A stretch of 64,000 bases of DNA from Desulfocucumis sp964643075. Its GTDB lineage: Bacteria; Bacillota; Desulfotomaculia; Desulfotomaculales; Desulfocucumaceae. Shown here piece by piece: positions 18,853-27,483 of this stretch. How positions within the stretch are numbered: position 1 is the stretch's first letter; each line of letters begins with the position of its first letter. The notes under the pieces are model-generated. The model did not search any database. It was not told the origin of the DNA and was given only the letters and a program-made list of their open reading frames with translations. Location of the stretch: positions 1 through 64,000 of the forward strand of contig CAZXQO010000025.1 of the NCBI GenBank assembly GCA_964643075.1, read 5' to 3'. The position numbers were made by a program, and so were the translations under genes.

Positions 18853-19534
18853 ATGGGAGATTGAGAGAATAATTAATTTTGAATCCGGCGGTATGTAGAA
18901 GGACGGTTATGCCAACTTTGGCTTTCATGACAGGGAAGGCAAACAATACATGTTGCAGAACCAAAAACACTTTCTCGGTCCCATAGGTAAGGATGACCGC
19001 CTGGAATGGACGATGGCCGCCCAACCGGTCTTCGACGATATTCCCAATATTACAGCGGAGATTAAAAATCCATTCTATATCGACCTATTGCCTGATGGTA
19101 CCCTGATCGTATCTAATTTCGGCAATAAACGGATTTATGCTGTCGATGCCGGCAATATGGAGGCCCGGTTGTTTTTGGATGGCTCGGCTTTCGGAATGAA
19201 AGACATGGGGAATTGTGTGGTTGATGACGAAGGATTCATATGGGTGAACGAGGTTGAAGGTTGCCGGGTCTGGCGGTTTAACGGCGAAGGGCAACCGGTA
19301 CTGACCCTGGGCAATGGCAAACCCGGATTTCAACCGGGCCAGGCGGATTTTGAAACAGTGAGATTTAATATTGTTGCCGGAAAAATGAACGACTCAAATG
19401 AAACCGACCCGTTCAAACTGAATCTGCTCCTGATCAGCAGTATGGATTACTATAACGGTCGTTTGTTCATTCCCCAGTGGAATACCGACACAGGTTTTAG
19501 TGATTTGATTGTACTGAAAGAATCACAATCATAA
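18845..19534 (+). pseudogene. NHL/beta-propeller-like protein with in-frame stop codon
   Basis: From ATG 18845 (gaggagg upstream, overlapping the preceding frame) the reading frame meets TAG at codon 18 (18896-18898), then stays open in the same frame to 19534. The body has NHL-type propeller strands (PFYIDLLPDGTLIVSNFGNKRIYAVD, CVVDDEGFIWVNEVEGCRVWRFNGEG), suggesting a six-bladed propeller or a fragment of one. An ATG at 18950 could still start a shorter product. Substrate unknown. The N-terminus may have been acquired by the same rearrangement that made the upstream chimera. Confidence 0.55.
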
Positions 19535-20128
19535 CTGGATGCTCAATGATTCAGACTACTTCTTACTCATTAGCATATTGCCTGGTTATACAACAGGCTG
19601 TTGTTTTAACCGCCAACCCCAATATCGGTCTGCTCCAGGGAGAAAATTTGACAAAAATCTCAGAGTATCAGCGGATTTTTGCGTGCCCTGTGATTTTTGG
19701 TTGTGCAGAGAATGCTCTTGTATTTAACCGTAGTATGAGGACTGTATTCAGGGGTCTTATCAAGATAGGTTCACGATTTGGACAGTATTGGGCTATGAGG
19801 ATTGTTCACGTGTTGTTAGATGGAATCTTTCATGGCCTGTATGATTGTGCGCACATCCTATCATCATCGCTGAAGACTGGCCGGATATCGTGCAAGGAGA
19901 CATGTCCAATATTTATCCCTATATTGTAATGGCGGGGTATATGCTTTCCAGGAGAAAGCAGCAAAAAGTCAATATCAACAAATAGTCATGACTGGGACAC
20001 CATACCAGCTAACAAAGAACTCCTGGTTAAACATCAACGGAGGTCAGGAGGAAGGGCCTTCCCGCTGTCCCAAATTAAGCGTTAGCGATGATACGATTCA
20101 CCCTTTATATCGCTTAAAGGCTGTAATG
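19535..20128. other. Gap without a recognisable gene
   Basis: About 590 bp. The open frame 19546-19929 (127 codons, many Cys and Ile) has no RBS and an overlapping competitor frame, and resembles nothing I know. A segment near 19870-19985 reads EDWPDIVQGDMSNIYPYIV and may be the tail of a lost gene. Confidence 0.4.
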
Positions 20129-20731
20129 TTATATCCATAGTTTCCGCAATTCCACCTGCAAACCGGGAAAGATTTCCGGCAGGAAGGTCTCCTCATCTTC
20201 CCAGCTGCGAATAAGCATGTAGATGCCCCGCTCCAGGCGGAACTCTTCCACCGCCTTCTTTTCCGGGTCTACCACCCAGTAGTAAGGCACTCCGTAACGG
20301 GCATAGACTTGGGCTTTGGTCACCCGGTCGGAGGCTGATGTGGAAGGAGATAGGATCTCCACCAGCAGATCGGGGGCGCCGTCGATGTGCTTTTCCGTGA
20401 TCACCGACTGCCTCTCCTGGGAGACATAGATCAGGTCCGGCTGGGCAATACTGGTACGGCTGAACACTACGTCCATCGGCGCGTCAAAAATTTCCCCCAA
20501 ACTGTTACGGATAATGTAACCGTAAATTATGAATTCCAGTTCGCGGGAGATGCGCTGGTGACGGGTGGTGGGTGATGGAACCATGTGGAGCACTCCTTCC
20601 AGGATCTCGTAGTGCTTACCGTCGTCCGGGAGCCGCAGGTAATCTTCGTAGGTAAGGATGATCTCACCGGCCGGAGGCACGGACAGACTCATACCCGCCA
20701 TCTCCTTCCCAATAACTATATTTGCAACCAT
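20129..20731 (-). CDS. Uma2 family (DUF820) PD-(D/E)XK endonuclease-like protein
   Basis: Family recognised from LTYEDYLRLPDDGKHYEILEGVLHMVPSPTTRHQRIS, the catalytic strand QPDLIYVS, LLVEILSPSTSASDR (the D-ExK-like core) and YGVPYYWVVDPEKKAVEEF. The function of this family is poorly known; it is often multiplied in genomes with many mobile elements. Start is ATG 20731 (agga 8 nt upstream). An internal ATG at 20692 (MSLSVPPAG, with aaggag) is an equally plausible start and would match typical family N-termini. Its 5' end faces the Fic fragment. Confidence 0.75.
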   Translation of the reverse strand: MVANIVIGKEMAGMSLSVPPAGEIILTYEDYLRLPDDGKHYEILEGVLHMVPSPTTRHQRISRELEFIIYGYIIRNSLGEIFDAPMDVVFSRTSIAQPDLIYVSQERQSVITEKHIDGAPDLLVEILSPSTSASDRVTKAQVYARYGVPYYWVVDPEKKAVEEFRLERGIYMLIRSWEDEETFLPEIFPGLQVELRKLWI

Positions 20732-20751
20732 TGTATTATCCTGGTTAACCA

Positions 20752-21273
20752 GTGTCAAGCGAAGCGACAGGTCATGCACGGGCGTACGATTATATTTATA
20801 CCATCGCCCTGGGCGAGCCCATTGGCGAGGAACAGATCAAAACGATTCATCGGCTATTTTATTCCCAAATTGATATGGAGAAGGCAGGGGACTATCGACA
20901 TGAGCGTGTGATTATCACAGGATCGGCTAATCCGACCCCGGCACAGGATAAGATCCCTCAGCTCATGTCATCCTTTGTTCGGTGGCTTGCCCAAAAAGAG
21001 GATAAACTCCATCCGGTTGAATTTGCAGCACAGGCCCATAAACGCTTTGTCTTTATCCACCCATTTATTGACGGTAATGGCCGGGTGGCAAGACTTCTCA
21101 TGAATCTCTGCCTCATCCGGAAAGGATACACCATCGGTATCATCCCGCCCGTTCTTAGAAACGAATATATCCATTTGCTGGAGAAAGCGCACAAGGATGA
21201 TAAACCTTTTGTAAACTTTATTGTTGAAAGAGTGGAAGAAACCCAAAAAGATTTAATTCGCATGGTAAATTAG
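20752..21273 (+). pseudogene. Fic/DOC-type AMP-transferase, C-terminal fragment
   Basis: The core Fic motif HPFIDGNGRVAR is intact (His near residue 103), with the flap and following helices (LLMNLCLIRKGYTIGIIPPV). The front of the family (N-terminal domain and the inhibitory S/TxxxEG/N helix) is absent: the frame begins only a few residues before the HARAYDYI helix, with a GTG and no good RBS, immediately next to the Uma2 start. A complementary N-terminal Fic fragment lies at 55592-55805. Confidence 0.7.
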
Positions 21274-21300
21274 ATGGGTGTCGGGAGGACGTGGTTGTGA

Positions 21301-21366
21301 GTGCGACAGGTGAAGGGTACGTTGTATAGCGGGTGGGAAACCTGTTGAGTAAAGTCTAGCCAGCCC
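21301..21366 (+). mobile_element. Possible 5' fragment of a group II intron
   Basis: The stretch opens gtgcgac, the canonical GUGYGAC start of bacterial group II introns, and continues with ggtgggaaacc and taaagtctagccagccc, which resemble domain I. No domain V/VI or reverse transcriptase follows; the sequence changes into a transposase fragment near 21369. This is a tentative reading. Confidence 0.35.
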
Positions 21367-21368
21367 GA

Positions 21369-21700
21369 AAGGACCGGAGCGACCGTAAACGCTTGATTGA
21401 AAAGGCCAAGAAACTGCTGCAAAACCCGGAAAACATCAAGGCGGCAAACAAGCGTGGCGGCAAAAAGCATCTGCGCGATACGAATACACAAGAGACGACC
21501 TGGGAGTTCGATGAAAAGAAAATCGACCAGGATACGCGCTTTGACGGCTATTACACAGGGGTTTTAAGGTCCCAACTGTCAAAGTCGGGAGTGCTGGCCC
21601 TGATGCCCATGGCTGTTGGCGGTGGTACCGGTAATGAAATGATGAAACCGATGGCCATTGTCATCGCCTTTGGATTATCTTTCTCAACTCTTATCACCCT
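21369..21700 (+). pseudogene. Fused remnants: IS1634-type transposase piece joined to RND efflux pump C-terminus
   Basis: First ~60 codons (DRKRLIEKAKKLLQNPENIK ... DTRFDGYYTG) match the region before the last catalytic acid of IS1634/DUF4277 transposases. The frame then continues as LSKSGVLALMPMAVGGGTGNEMMKPMAIVI ... FSTLITL, the penultimate helices of AcrB-type RND transporters. After about 21700 the frame is antisense to a polyketide synthase gene. Neither parent is functional. Confidence 0.65.
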
Positions 21701-24240
21701 TGCCGATATGACGGCTCTGCCCCATCAAGCGGAATGCCTCGGGCGCCTGTGCCGCGGGAAAGACCTGGACAGGCATGGCAGTAAAATGCCCTTCGTCAAA
21801 AAGTTTGCTGATTTCCCGCAGCAACCGGTTTAAAATATGGGGCCGCTCTTTCGATAACCGGTCTATATCGACTGCCGAGAAGGTCAGGTTTTTATTGAAA
21901 AACTGCATGGGTAAACTGTTATTTTCGGAAATATCCACTTTGCCTATTTCAACAAACCTTCCGTAAGGCGACAGTATTGAAAGGCTCTTGATTAAAGATT
22001 CGCCGGCTATGGCGTTTAACACCACGTCTACACCTTCGCCGCCGGTAATAGATTTAACGTCGTCGGCAAATTTTAATGACCTTGAATTCATTACGTGCTT
22101 GACACCCTGTTTTCGTAAAAAGTCTCTTTTTTCCTCACTGCCCGCCGTTGCAAAAATTTCAGCCCCGATCCACCGGGCCACCTGTAAGGCAGCCTGGCCC
22201 ACGCCCCCTGTGGCGTTATGGATCAAAACACGTTCGCCTTTTTGCAGCCGCGCAATTTCCGCCAAACCGTAATATGCGTTTATGAATCCCAGGAAAACCG
22301 GGGCTTCTGCAAAGGAAAGCCGCTTCGGTTTTAATCCGGCAAAAAAAGAGGGGACATTGTCATAAGATTTCAATCCCCTGCAATGAATTAACACTTCATC
22401 ACCAACTCTGAACTCCCGCACGCCCTCACCGGTTGCGACTACTCTTCCACTGGATTCCCCGTCAAATGAATTGCCGAGGTAGGTGCCCTCAATGATGTTT
22501 TTCGGAACAATGCCCATTATTTTCAAATAGTCTTTATAATTCAAAGCTGAAAAATAAACTTCCACTTCAATCTCGCCCGGCCCCGGGGGAGTCCTGGCAA
22601 TCTCTCTGTAAACCAGACTATCAATATCTCCTGGTTTTTGTATGTCCAGCATGACAGGATTCCTTGTTGTGGTTTTTTTTGTTTCCGGAGAACCCTCACC
22701 GGTTTTGTTTTTTAGCCGGTCCAGTTGTTTTACGAAGCGCTCTCCCGGACGGATGGCAACATCCTCATCATTGTTGCCCTGCAGGAATTGGTCAAAAACC
22801 GCTTTCATTTCATCCCCTGAAAGGGGATTGCTTACATCAACCAGTTTACAGTGAATGTCAGGATGCTCATTGGTGATCAGCCGCCCCAGGCCCCATAACG
22901 GCGCCGCCGTTAAATTCCATGGCGTCTCGTCTTCTTTGACAGACTGTGCGCCGCTGGTAACTATGCCCATGGCAATTTTATTTTTTACCTGTGTCCCGGC
23001 CAAAGCCTTAACGATGTTTGTTACATAAACACAGTGTTCAATGGCTTCCTCAGCATTTACAAATTCATCAGCAGGGGTTTCCTGCAGACCGCCGAGATAC
23101 AAAACCGTGTCAAACCCCTTGTCCATCTCTTCAGTCAACAATACCTCGAAATCTTCGGGGACCTCTTTCCTGATTGAATAATGGACCCCTTTTATCCTCC
23201 GGAAAGTGTCACCCTGGTAAACAGCCACACAGCGTGTTACCCGGGAGGCGATATATTCTACCAGCGTTCTTGCTTGCTTGTTTTCTGCGGCAAATACAAT
23301 CCAGCTGCCTGCATTTACCACATCGCCTGAAATTTTAACAGCCTTGGCCTTATGCCAGTTAAACTCATAAAACAGGTTATTTTCGTCCTTTTTTCCTTCC
23401 TGTTCATCCCTTTGGATAAGCTGGTACTTCAATCCCCGGATGTCGACAGCGATATTGCCCGCTTCATCGAAAATCAAAATATCACCGTAGAAAGCTTCAG
23501 AAGTTTCGTGGGTTATCTTTCCATGACTGAAGCACTGTCTGCCCGGGGAGGAATAAAAGGATACTCTTTCCAGGGAAACGGGTATGAACAAGCTGTTTTT
23601 GTTCCCGCCGGCGTTGCTGCCGGTGAGCTCCACCAGCGCCTGGACGGCGGCATCCAGTATTGCCGGGTGCAATAAATAGCCGCCGGTGCTGTAGTTTAAA
23701 GCTTCGTGTCCCCGGATTTCGGCCAGGAACTCGCCGCTCCCTTTCCACATCCGGCTGGCAGACTGAAAATAAGGACCGTAATTCCAGCCTCTGCCGTCCA
23801 TTTTCCGGTAAAACTCATCCACCGGTATTTCCTCGGCACAATGGTTCCTGACCAGCTTCAGATCAACAGGGCTTGCAGTTTCATCCGGAATGGGCGGCAG
23901 TATCCTGCCGGAAGCGTGAAGCTCCCATTCCCCGCCGGTGTCGTCCGCACGGCTGTATACCGAATATTGCTTTGTTCCGGGATTGAAATGGAATTGAAGC
24001 TTTTGCTTTCTCTTTCCGTCAAAAATCAACATTTTGTGCAAGGTTATGTCTTCAAGAACACACTCTTTCCGGCCGGAGTTTTTTTCATTCAGGGCCAAAC
24101 CTGCTTCAACATACGCAGCGCCCGGGAAAACAACGGTTTTTTGAATACAGTGGTCTTTTAAATAGGGGAAAAACTGCTCATTCAGCTCAACCTCCCAGGC
24201 AGGTCGCGGCAGCTTTAAGTCATTGTTGAGGAACTGGTGA
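21684..24240 (-). pseudogene. Modular polyketide synthase fragment: DH - partial KR - ER
   Basis: Open frame on the minus strand from about 24240 (no true start) to 21684. Order: dehydratase (N-terminal hotdog with DHCIQKTVVFP, where the usual HxxxGxxxxP has Lys for Gly; second half YGPYFQSASRMW and HPAILDAAVQALVEL), the structural half of a ketoreductase (ETPWNLTAAPLWGLGRLITNEHPD), then an enoyl reductase (NADP site LIHNATGGVGQAALQVARW). KS, AT, catalytic KR and ACP are all missing. The ER stops inside its last strand (SRHIGK) exactly where the RND fragment begins. The right end is fused to another module's ER/KR piece. It cannot make a product. Confidence 0.75.
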
Positions 24241-24439
24241 TTAAATAGGTGGCGTCCCGGTGGAATAAATTTTTCTTTTGGGGAGAGGCAATAACCGGGA
24301 CTTCATGGTTCCTCATTTCGATCACGATCTTGCCGATATGGCCGCTCCGGGCCATCAGCTGGAATGCCCCGGTCGCCTCCGCAGCAGGGAATGTATTTAC
24401 AGGTATAGGGGAGATATATCCTTCGCTCCCGCCTGACAC
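24215..24439 (-). pseudogene. Second PKS fragment: end of ER and first residues of KR
   Basis: Reads EGYISPIPVNTFPAAEATGAF, then RSGHIGKIVIEM, the end of an enoyl reductase homologous to that at 21684, followed by FHRDATYLIT, the first strand of a ketoreductase Rossmann fold. The KR then breaks off and the DH of the next fragment begins (24225-24240). The deletion therefore removed KR-ACP of one module and KS-AT of the next. The ATG at 24439 is a junction accident. Confidence 0.65.
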
Positions 24440-24441
24440 GG

Positions 24442-25035
24442 GTGAGGCAGGAGAAAGTAAAGAGATTTGTCAGAACAGAAGATGCTCAAAGATCCATTCT
24501 GGCGGAGCTGATGCTCAGGCGGATCATTCGTGAAAACCTGGGGCTGTCCGACGAAAAAATATCCTTCGGCGCCAACCGGTACGGCAAGCCTTTCCTGGTG
24601 GGCGCCGGTGATTTTCACTTTAACCTTTCTCATTCCGGGGAGTGGGTGGTATGTGTCATTGACAGTGCGCCGGTGGGCATCGACATCGAGATGATCCGTC
24701 CCGTGGAGCAAGATATCGCACGAGGATTTTTTTCACCTGTGGAGTACGGTGACCTGATGGCGAAGAGCGAAGCGGAACGGCTACACTACTTTTTTTCGCT
24801 GTGGACGTTGAAAGAAAGTTATATCAAGGTCCTGGGGGAAGGGTTGTCCAGGGCGCTTGATTCCTTTGCCATCAGGATAGACGGCAGCGAAAATCCGGGG
24901 CTTGAAACGGAGGATATGCCTAACTGGTTTTTTAAGCGGTACGGGATAGATCGTCGCTACGAAATGGCTGTCTGCGCCGCGCACGGGGGATTCCCGGAAG
25001 CCGTCGCTGTGAAGAATTGGTATGATTATCTGTAA
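24442..25035 (+). CDS. Sfp-type 4'-phosphopantetheinyl transferase, N-terminally truncated
   Basis: Would convert apo-ACP/PCP domains to the holo form using CoA. Motifs: RYGKPFL, FNLSHSGEWVVC, VGIDIEMIRPV (Mg-binding Asp/Glu) and FFSLWTLKESYIKVLGEGLS. About 30 residues of the usual N-terminus are missing: the frame runs upstream in sense (SRLTRVRQEKVKRF) to a TAG at about 24413 without a start, at the junction with the PKS fragment on the other strand. GTG 24442 is only the first available start, without a clear RBS. The catalytic region is complete, so residual activity is possible. It was probably the PPTase of the lost polyketide cluster. Confidence 0.7.
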   Translation: MRQEKVKRFVRTEDAQRSILAELMLRRIIRENLGLSDEKISFGANRYGKPFLVGAGDFHFNLSHSGEWVVCVIDSAPVGIDIEMIRPVEQDIARGFFSPVEYGDLMAKSEAERLHYFFSLWTLKESYIKVLGEGLSRALDSFAIRIDGSENPGLETEDMPNWFFKRYGIDRRYEMAVCAAHGGFPEAVAVKNWYDYL

Positions 25036-25144
25036 CTCCAGAAAAATCAGGTTTCAGAGCTAATTTGCATGTGCCAGGCTTGAGAGGTTAATATATAAAA
25101 TTTTGATTGCGTTCTGCACTGAGTTTATATTGTTAGACAAACCA

Positions 25145-25173
25145 TTGACATGAACGCATTTTGTTAGAATAAT
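25145..25173 (+). promoter_or_regulatory. argG promoter
   Basis: TTGACA (25145-25150), 17-bp spacer, AATAAT (25168-25173). About 55 bp before the argG start; shows argG is transcribed on its own after separation from argF. Confidence 0.65.
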
Positions 25174-25230
25174 GGTAAGGAGTGCTGTCAGTAATTTGGG
25201 ACCAGGCAATATATTCAGATGGGAGATGTT

Positions 25231-26439
25231 ATGTTGAAAAAGATAGTGCTTGCCTATTCCGGGGGACTGGACACGTCCATAATCATTCCCTGGTTAAAGG
25301 AGAATTATGGTTATGAGGTTGTCGCCATGGCAGCCGATCTGGGCCAGGGGGAGGAACTGGATCCCTTGGAGGAGAAGGCCATCAAAAGCGGGGCCGCTAA
25401 GATTTACATAGAAGACGTTAAGAAGGAGTTTGTGGAGGAATACATTTTCCCCACCCTCAGGGCCGGGGCCATTTACGAGGGCAAATATCTGCTGGGCACC
25501 TCCATGGCCCGGCCGCTGATTGCCAAAAAACTGGTGGAGATCGCGGAAAAAGAGGGGGCTGAGGCCGTTGCCCACGGCGCCACCGGTAAGGGCAACGATC
25601 AGGTGCGCTTTGAGCTGACTGTGAAAGCCCTGAGTCCCAACCTCAAAATAGTGGCACCCTGGCGGGAGTGGGATATCCGCTCCCGGGAAGACGCCATAGA
25701 CTACGCCGACGCCCGGGGTATACCCGTGCCGGTGACCAAATCGCGCCCCTACAGTATGGACCGCAACATCTGGCATTTGAGCCACGAGGGCGGCGACTTG
25801 GAAGATCCGGCTAAGGAATGCCCGGATGACGTACTGCTGCTGACTGTATCTCCGGAAAAGGCGCCGGATCAGCCGGCCTATGTGGAAATAGGCTTTGATA
25901 CGGGAATTCCCGTAACCCTGAACGGGGAAGCCATTGACCCGGTAGCTCTAGTGGAAAAACTGAATGCCATAGGCGGGGCTAACGGCATAGGCATTACCGA
26001 CATGGTGGAAAACCGTTTGGTGGGCATGAAATCCAGGGGGGTATACGAAACTCCCGGCGGTACGGTGCTGTGGCAGGCTCACCGGGAATTGGAGCGCCTC
26101 ACCCTGGACAGGGTAACCATGCATTTCAAGGAAATGGTGGCAGCCCGCTACGCCGAACTGGTATACGACGGGGTATGGTTCTCCCCCCTGAGGGAAGCCT
26201 TGGACGCCTTCGTGGACGTAACCCAGCAAACGGTTACCGGGACAGTTCGTATGAAGCTGTACAAGGGCAACTGCACACCGGCGGGTGTCAATTCCTCCTA
26301 TTCCCTGTATAACCAGGAACTGGCCACCTTTAGCCGGGACGAGATATACAGCCAGAAAGACGCGGAGGGCTTCATCAACCTGTTTGGGCTTCCCCTCAAG
26401 GTCAGGGCGCTGATGGCAAAAAGCAGCGGCTTGAAGTAA
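25231..26439 (+). CDS. argG: Argininosuccinate synthase
   Basis: Condenses citrulline with aspartate using ATP. About 402 residues, normal length. PP-loop AYSGGLDTS lies near residue 7; other family segments are GATGKGNDQVRFE and SRPYSMDRNIWH. ATG 25231 is preferred to ATG 25219 since it gives the usual MxKKIVLAYSGG start with ggga(g) upstream. It has its own promoter and is followed by a perfect inverted repeat at 26451. Confidence 0.97.
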   Translation: MLKKIVLAYSGGLDTSIIIPWLKENYGYEVVAMAADLGQGEELDPLEEKAIKSGAAKIYIEDVKKEFVEEYIFPTLRAGAIYEGKYLLGTSMARPLIAKKLVEIAEKEGAEAVAHGATGKGNDQVRFELTVKALSPNLKIVAPWREWDIRSREDAIDYADARGIPVPVTKSRPYSMDRNIWHLSHEGGDLEDPAKECPDDVLLLTVSPEKAPDQPAYVEIGFDTGIPVTLNGEAIDPVALVEKLNAIGGANGIGITDMVENRLVGMKSRGVYETPGGTVLWQAHRELERLTLDRVTMHFKEMVAARYAELVYDGVWFSPLREALDAFVDVTQQTVTGTVRMKLYKGNCTPAGVNSSYSLYNQELATFSRDEIYSQKDAEGFINLFGLPLKVRALMAKSSGLK

Positions 26440-26450
26440 TTAGTCTTAAA

Positions 26451-26491
26451 GGGGACATTCCTTCGTGAAATTGTTAAGAAGGAATGTCCCC
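26451..26491. repeat. Perfect 14-bp inverted repeat, GGGGACA/TGTCCCC family
   Basis: ggggacattccttc and its exact complement separated by 13 nt, 11 bp after the argG stop. It may act as an mRNA 3' hairpin between argG and the convergent PilZ gene, but lacks a T-tract. Its outer arms match the elements at 16207, 33209-33544 and 55057. Confidence 0.7.
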
Positions 26492-26532
26492 TTACCTCTG
26501 ACACTCCCTGCGGGAGCCTTTTTGCGGATACT

Positions 26533-27186
26533 TTATTTGCCGCCCCTGGTGGTGTTCTGAAATATATACTGTACTATTTGATCGCTTTCGCGGCGGGTTA
26601 TATCCAAAAACTCCACTCCCACGTGGTATAGATTGTTCTTGCCGCGGAGTTCAATCAGGGCGGTTCTTTTGACCACGGAGGACAGGTTGAATTCGATGTC
26701 TTTTTTCATGATGGGCAGTTTAAATTTTACCTGTAGCTTTGTTCCGTGTTCGATATGTTCCCTGGTGGCAAGCCTTATTCCTCCGGCGCTGATGTTTACG
26801 GCGTCAACGGTTTTAAAAACAGGTTCCTGGCCCGGCTCGGGCTCACGGGCATATTGTGCCTTTAGCAGAATTTCCAGCCGGACATACTTTCTTAGCTGAA
26901 TCCTTTTTACGTGATTGGGGTAGGAAATACCAATCAACACAATGTTATCTTGGGCCAGGGATGTGACAGTGCTTTCGAATTCCAGCAGGTGGTCGGGTGA
27001 TATAAGTTGAACCTTTATTTTGTTGCCCCTGTGCAATACCAGGGGCACCTGCTGGTACAACGGCAATGAAATGTATATAGTCTGGTTGTTGAAATCCTCA
27101 ATGGTTGAAACGTATTTGGCATTGTCAAATTCCCTCAAAACGAAGATTTTTTGATGAAGCCTGAGGTTTAACATTTTTTTAACCAT
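26533..27186 (-). CDS. PilZ-domain protein, YcgR-like c-di-GMP receptor
   Basis: About 217 residues: an N-terminal YcgR-type beta domain (residues ~1-100) followed by PilZ. The c-di-GMP motifs are present: RKYVR (the RxxxR element, near residue 103) and NISAGGI (D/NxSxxG, near 131). Such proteins usually brake flagellar motors or alter surface polysaccharide output. It is convergent with argG and divergent from argH, unrelated by pathway. RBS gggagag precedes the ATG. Confidence 0.88.
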   Translation of the reverse strand: MVKKMLNLRLHQKIFVLREFDNAKYVSTIEDFNNQTIYISLPLYQQVPLVLHRGNKIKVQLISPDHLLEFESTVTSLAQDNIVLIGISYPNHVKRIQLRKYVRLEILLKAQYAREPEPGQEPVFKTVDAVNISAGGIRLATREHIEHGTKLQVKFKLPIMKKDIEFNLSSVVKRTALIELRGKNNLYHVGVEFLDITRRESDQIVQYIFQNTTRGGK

Positions 27187-27483
27187 AACTCTCCCACACT
27201 TTTATATAATAGGCTATTACATGGATATTGAATGATTATTTAAATAAAATGGTAATAACTAAATAAGTATTAGACATTCAAAAAGAAGTTTCCTTTTTGA
27301 CTAGTAAAAAAAATAATATAATCACGGAGAATGTCGTCTATTGAAATTATAGAGTAATTTATTTAGAGTATTATAGTACGGACACCTTTCTTGTAAAAAT
27401 TTTTTATACGGAAAGCTACAAATAAAGTTAAATTCGTGCTATATTCTCGTAGGCTGACTATAAATTTTACCGGGGTGTGATTG

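Noticed and set aside
19539..19929. Two overlapping plus-strand frames of 62 and 127 codons
   Set aside because: No RBS, competing frames and no family resemblance; left as an unexplained gap.
27290..27325. TTGACT and TATAAT upstream of argH as a promoter
   Set aside because: The spacer is only 14 bp, too short for a standard sigma-A promoter.
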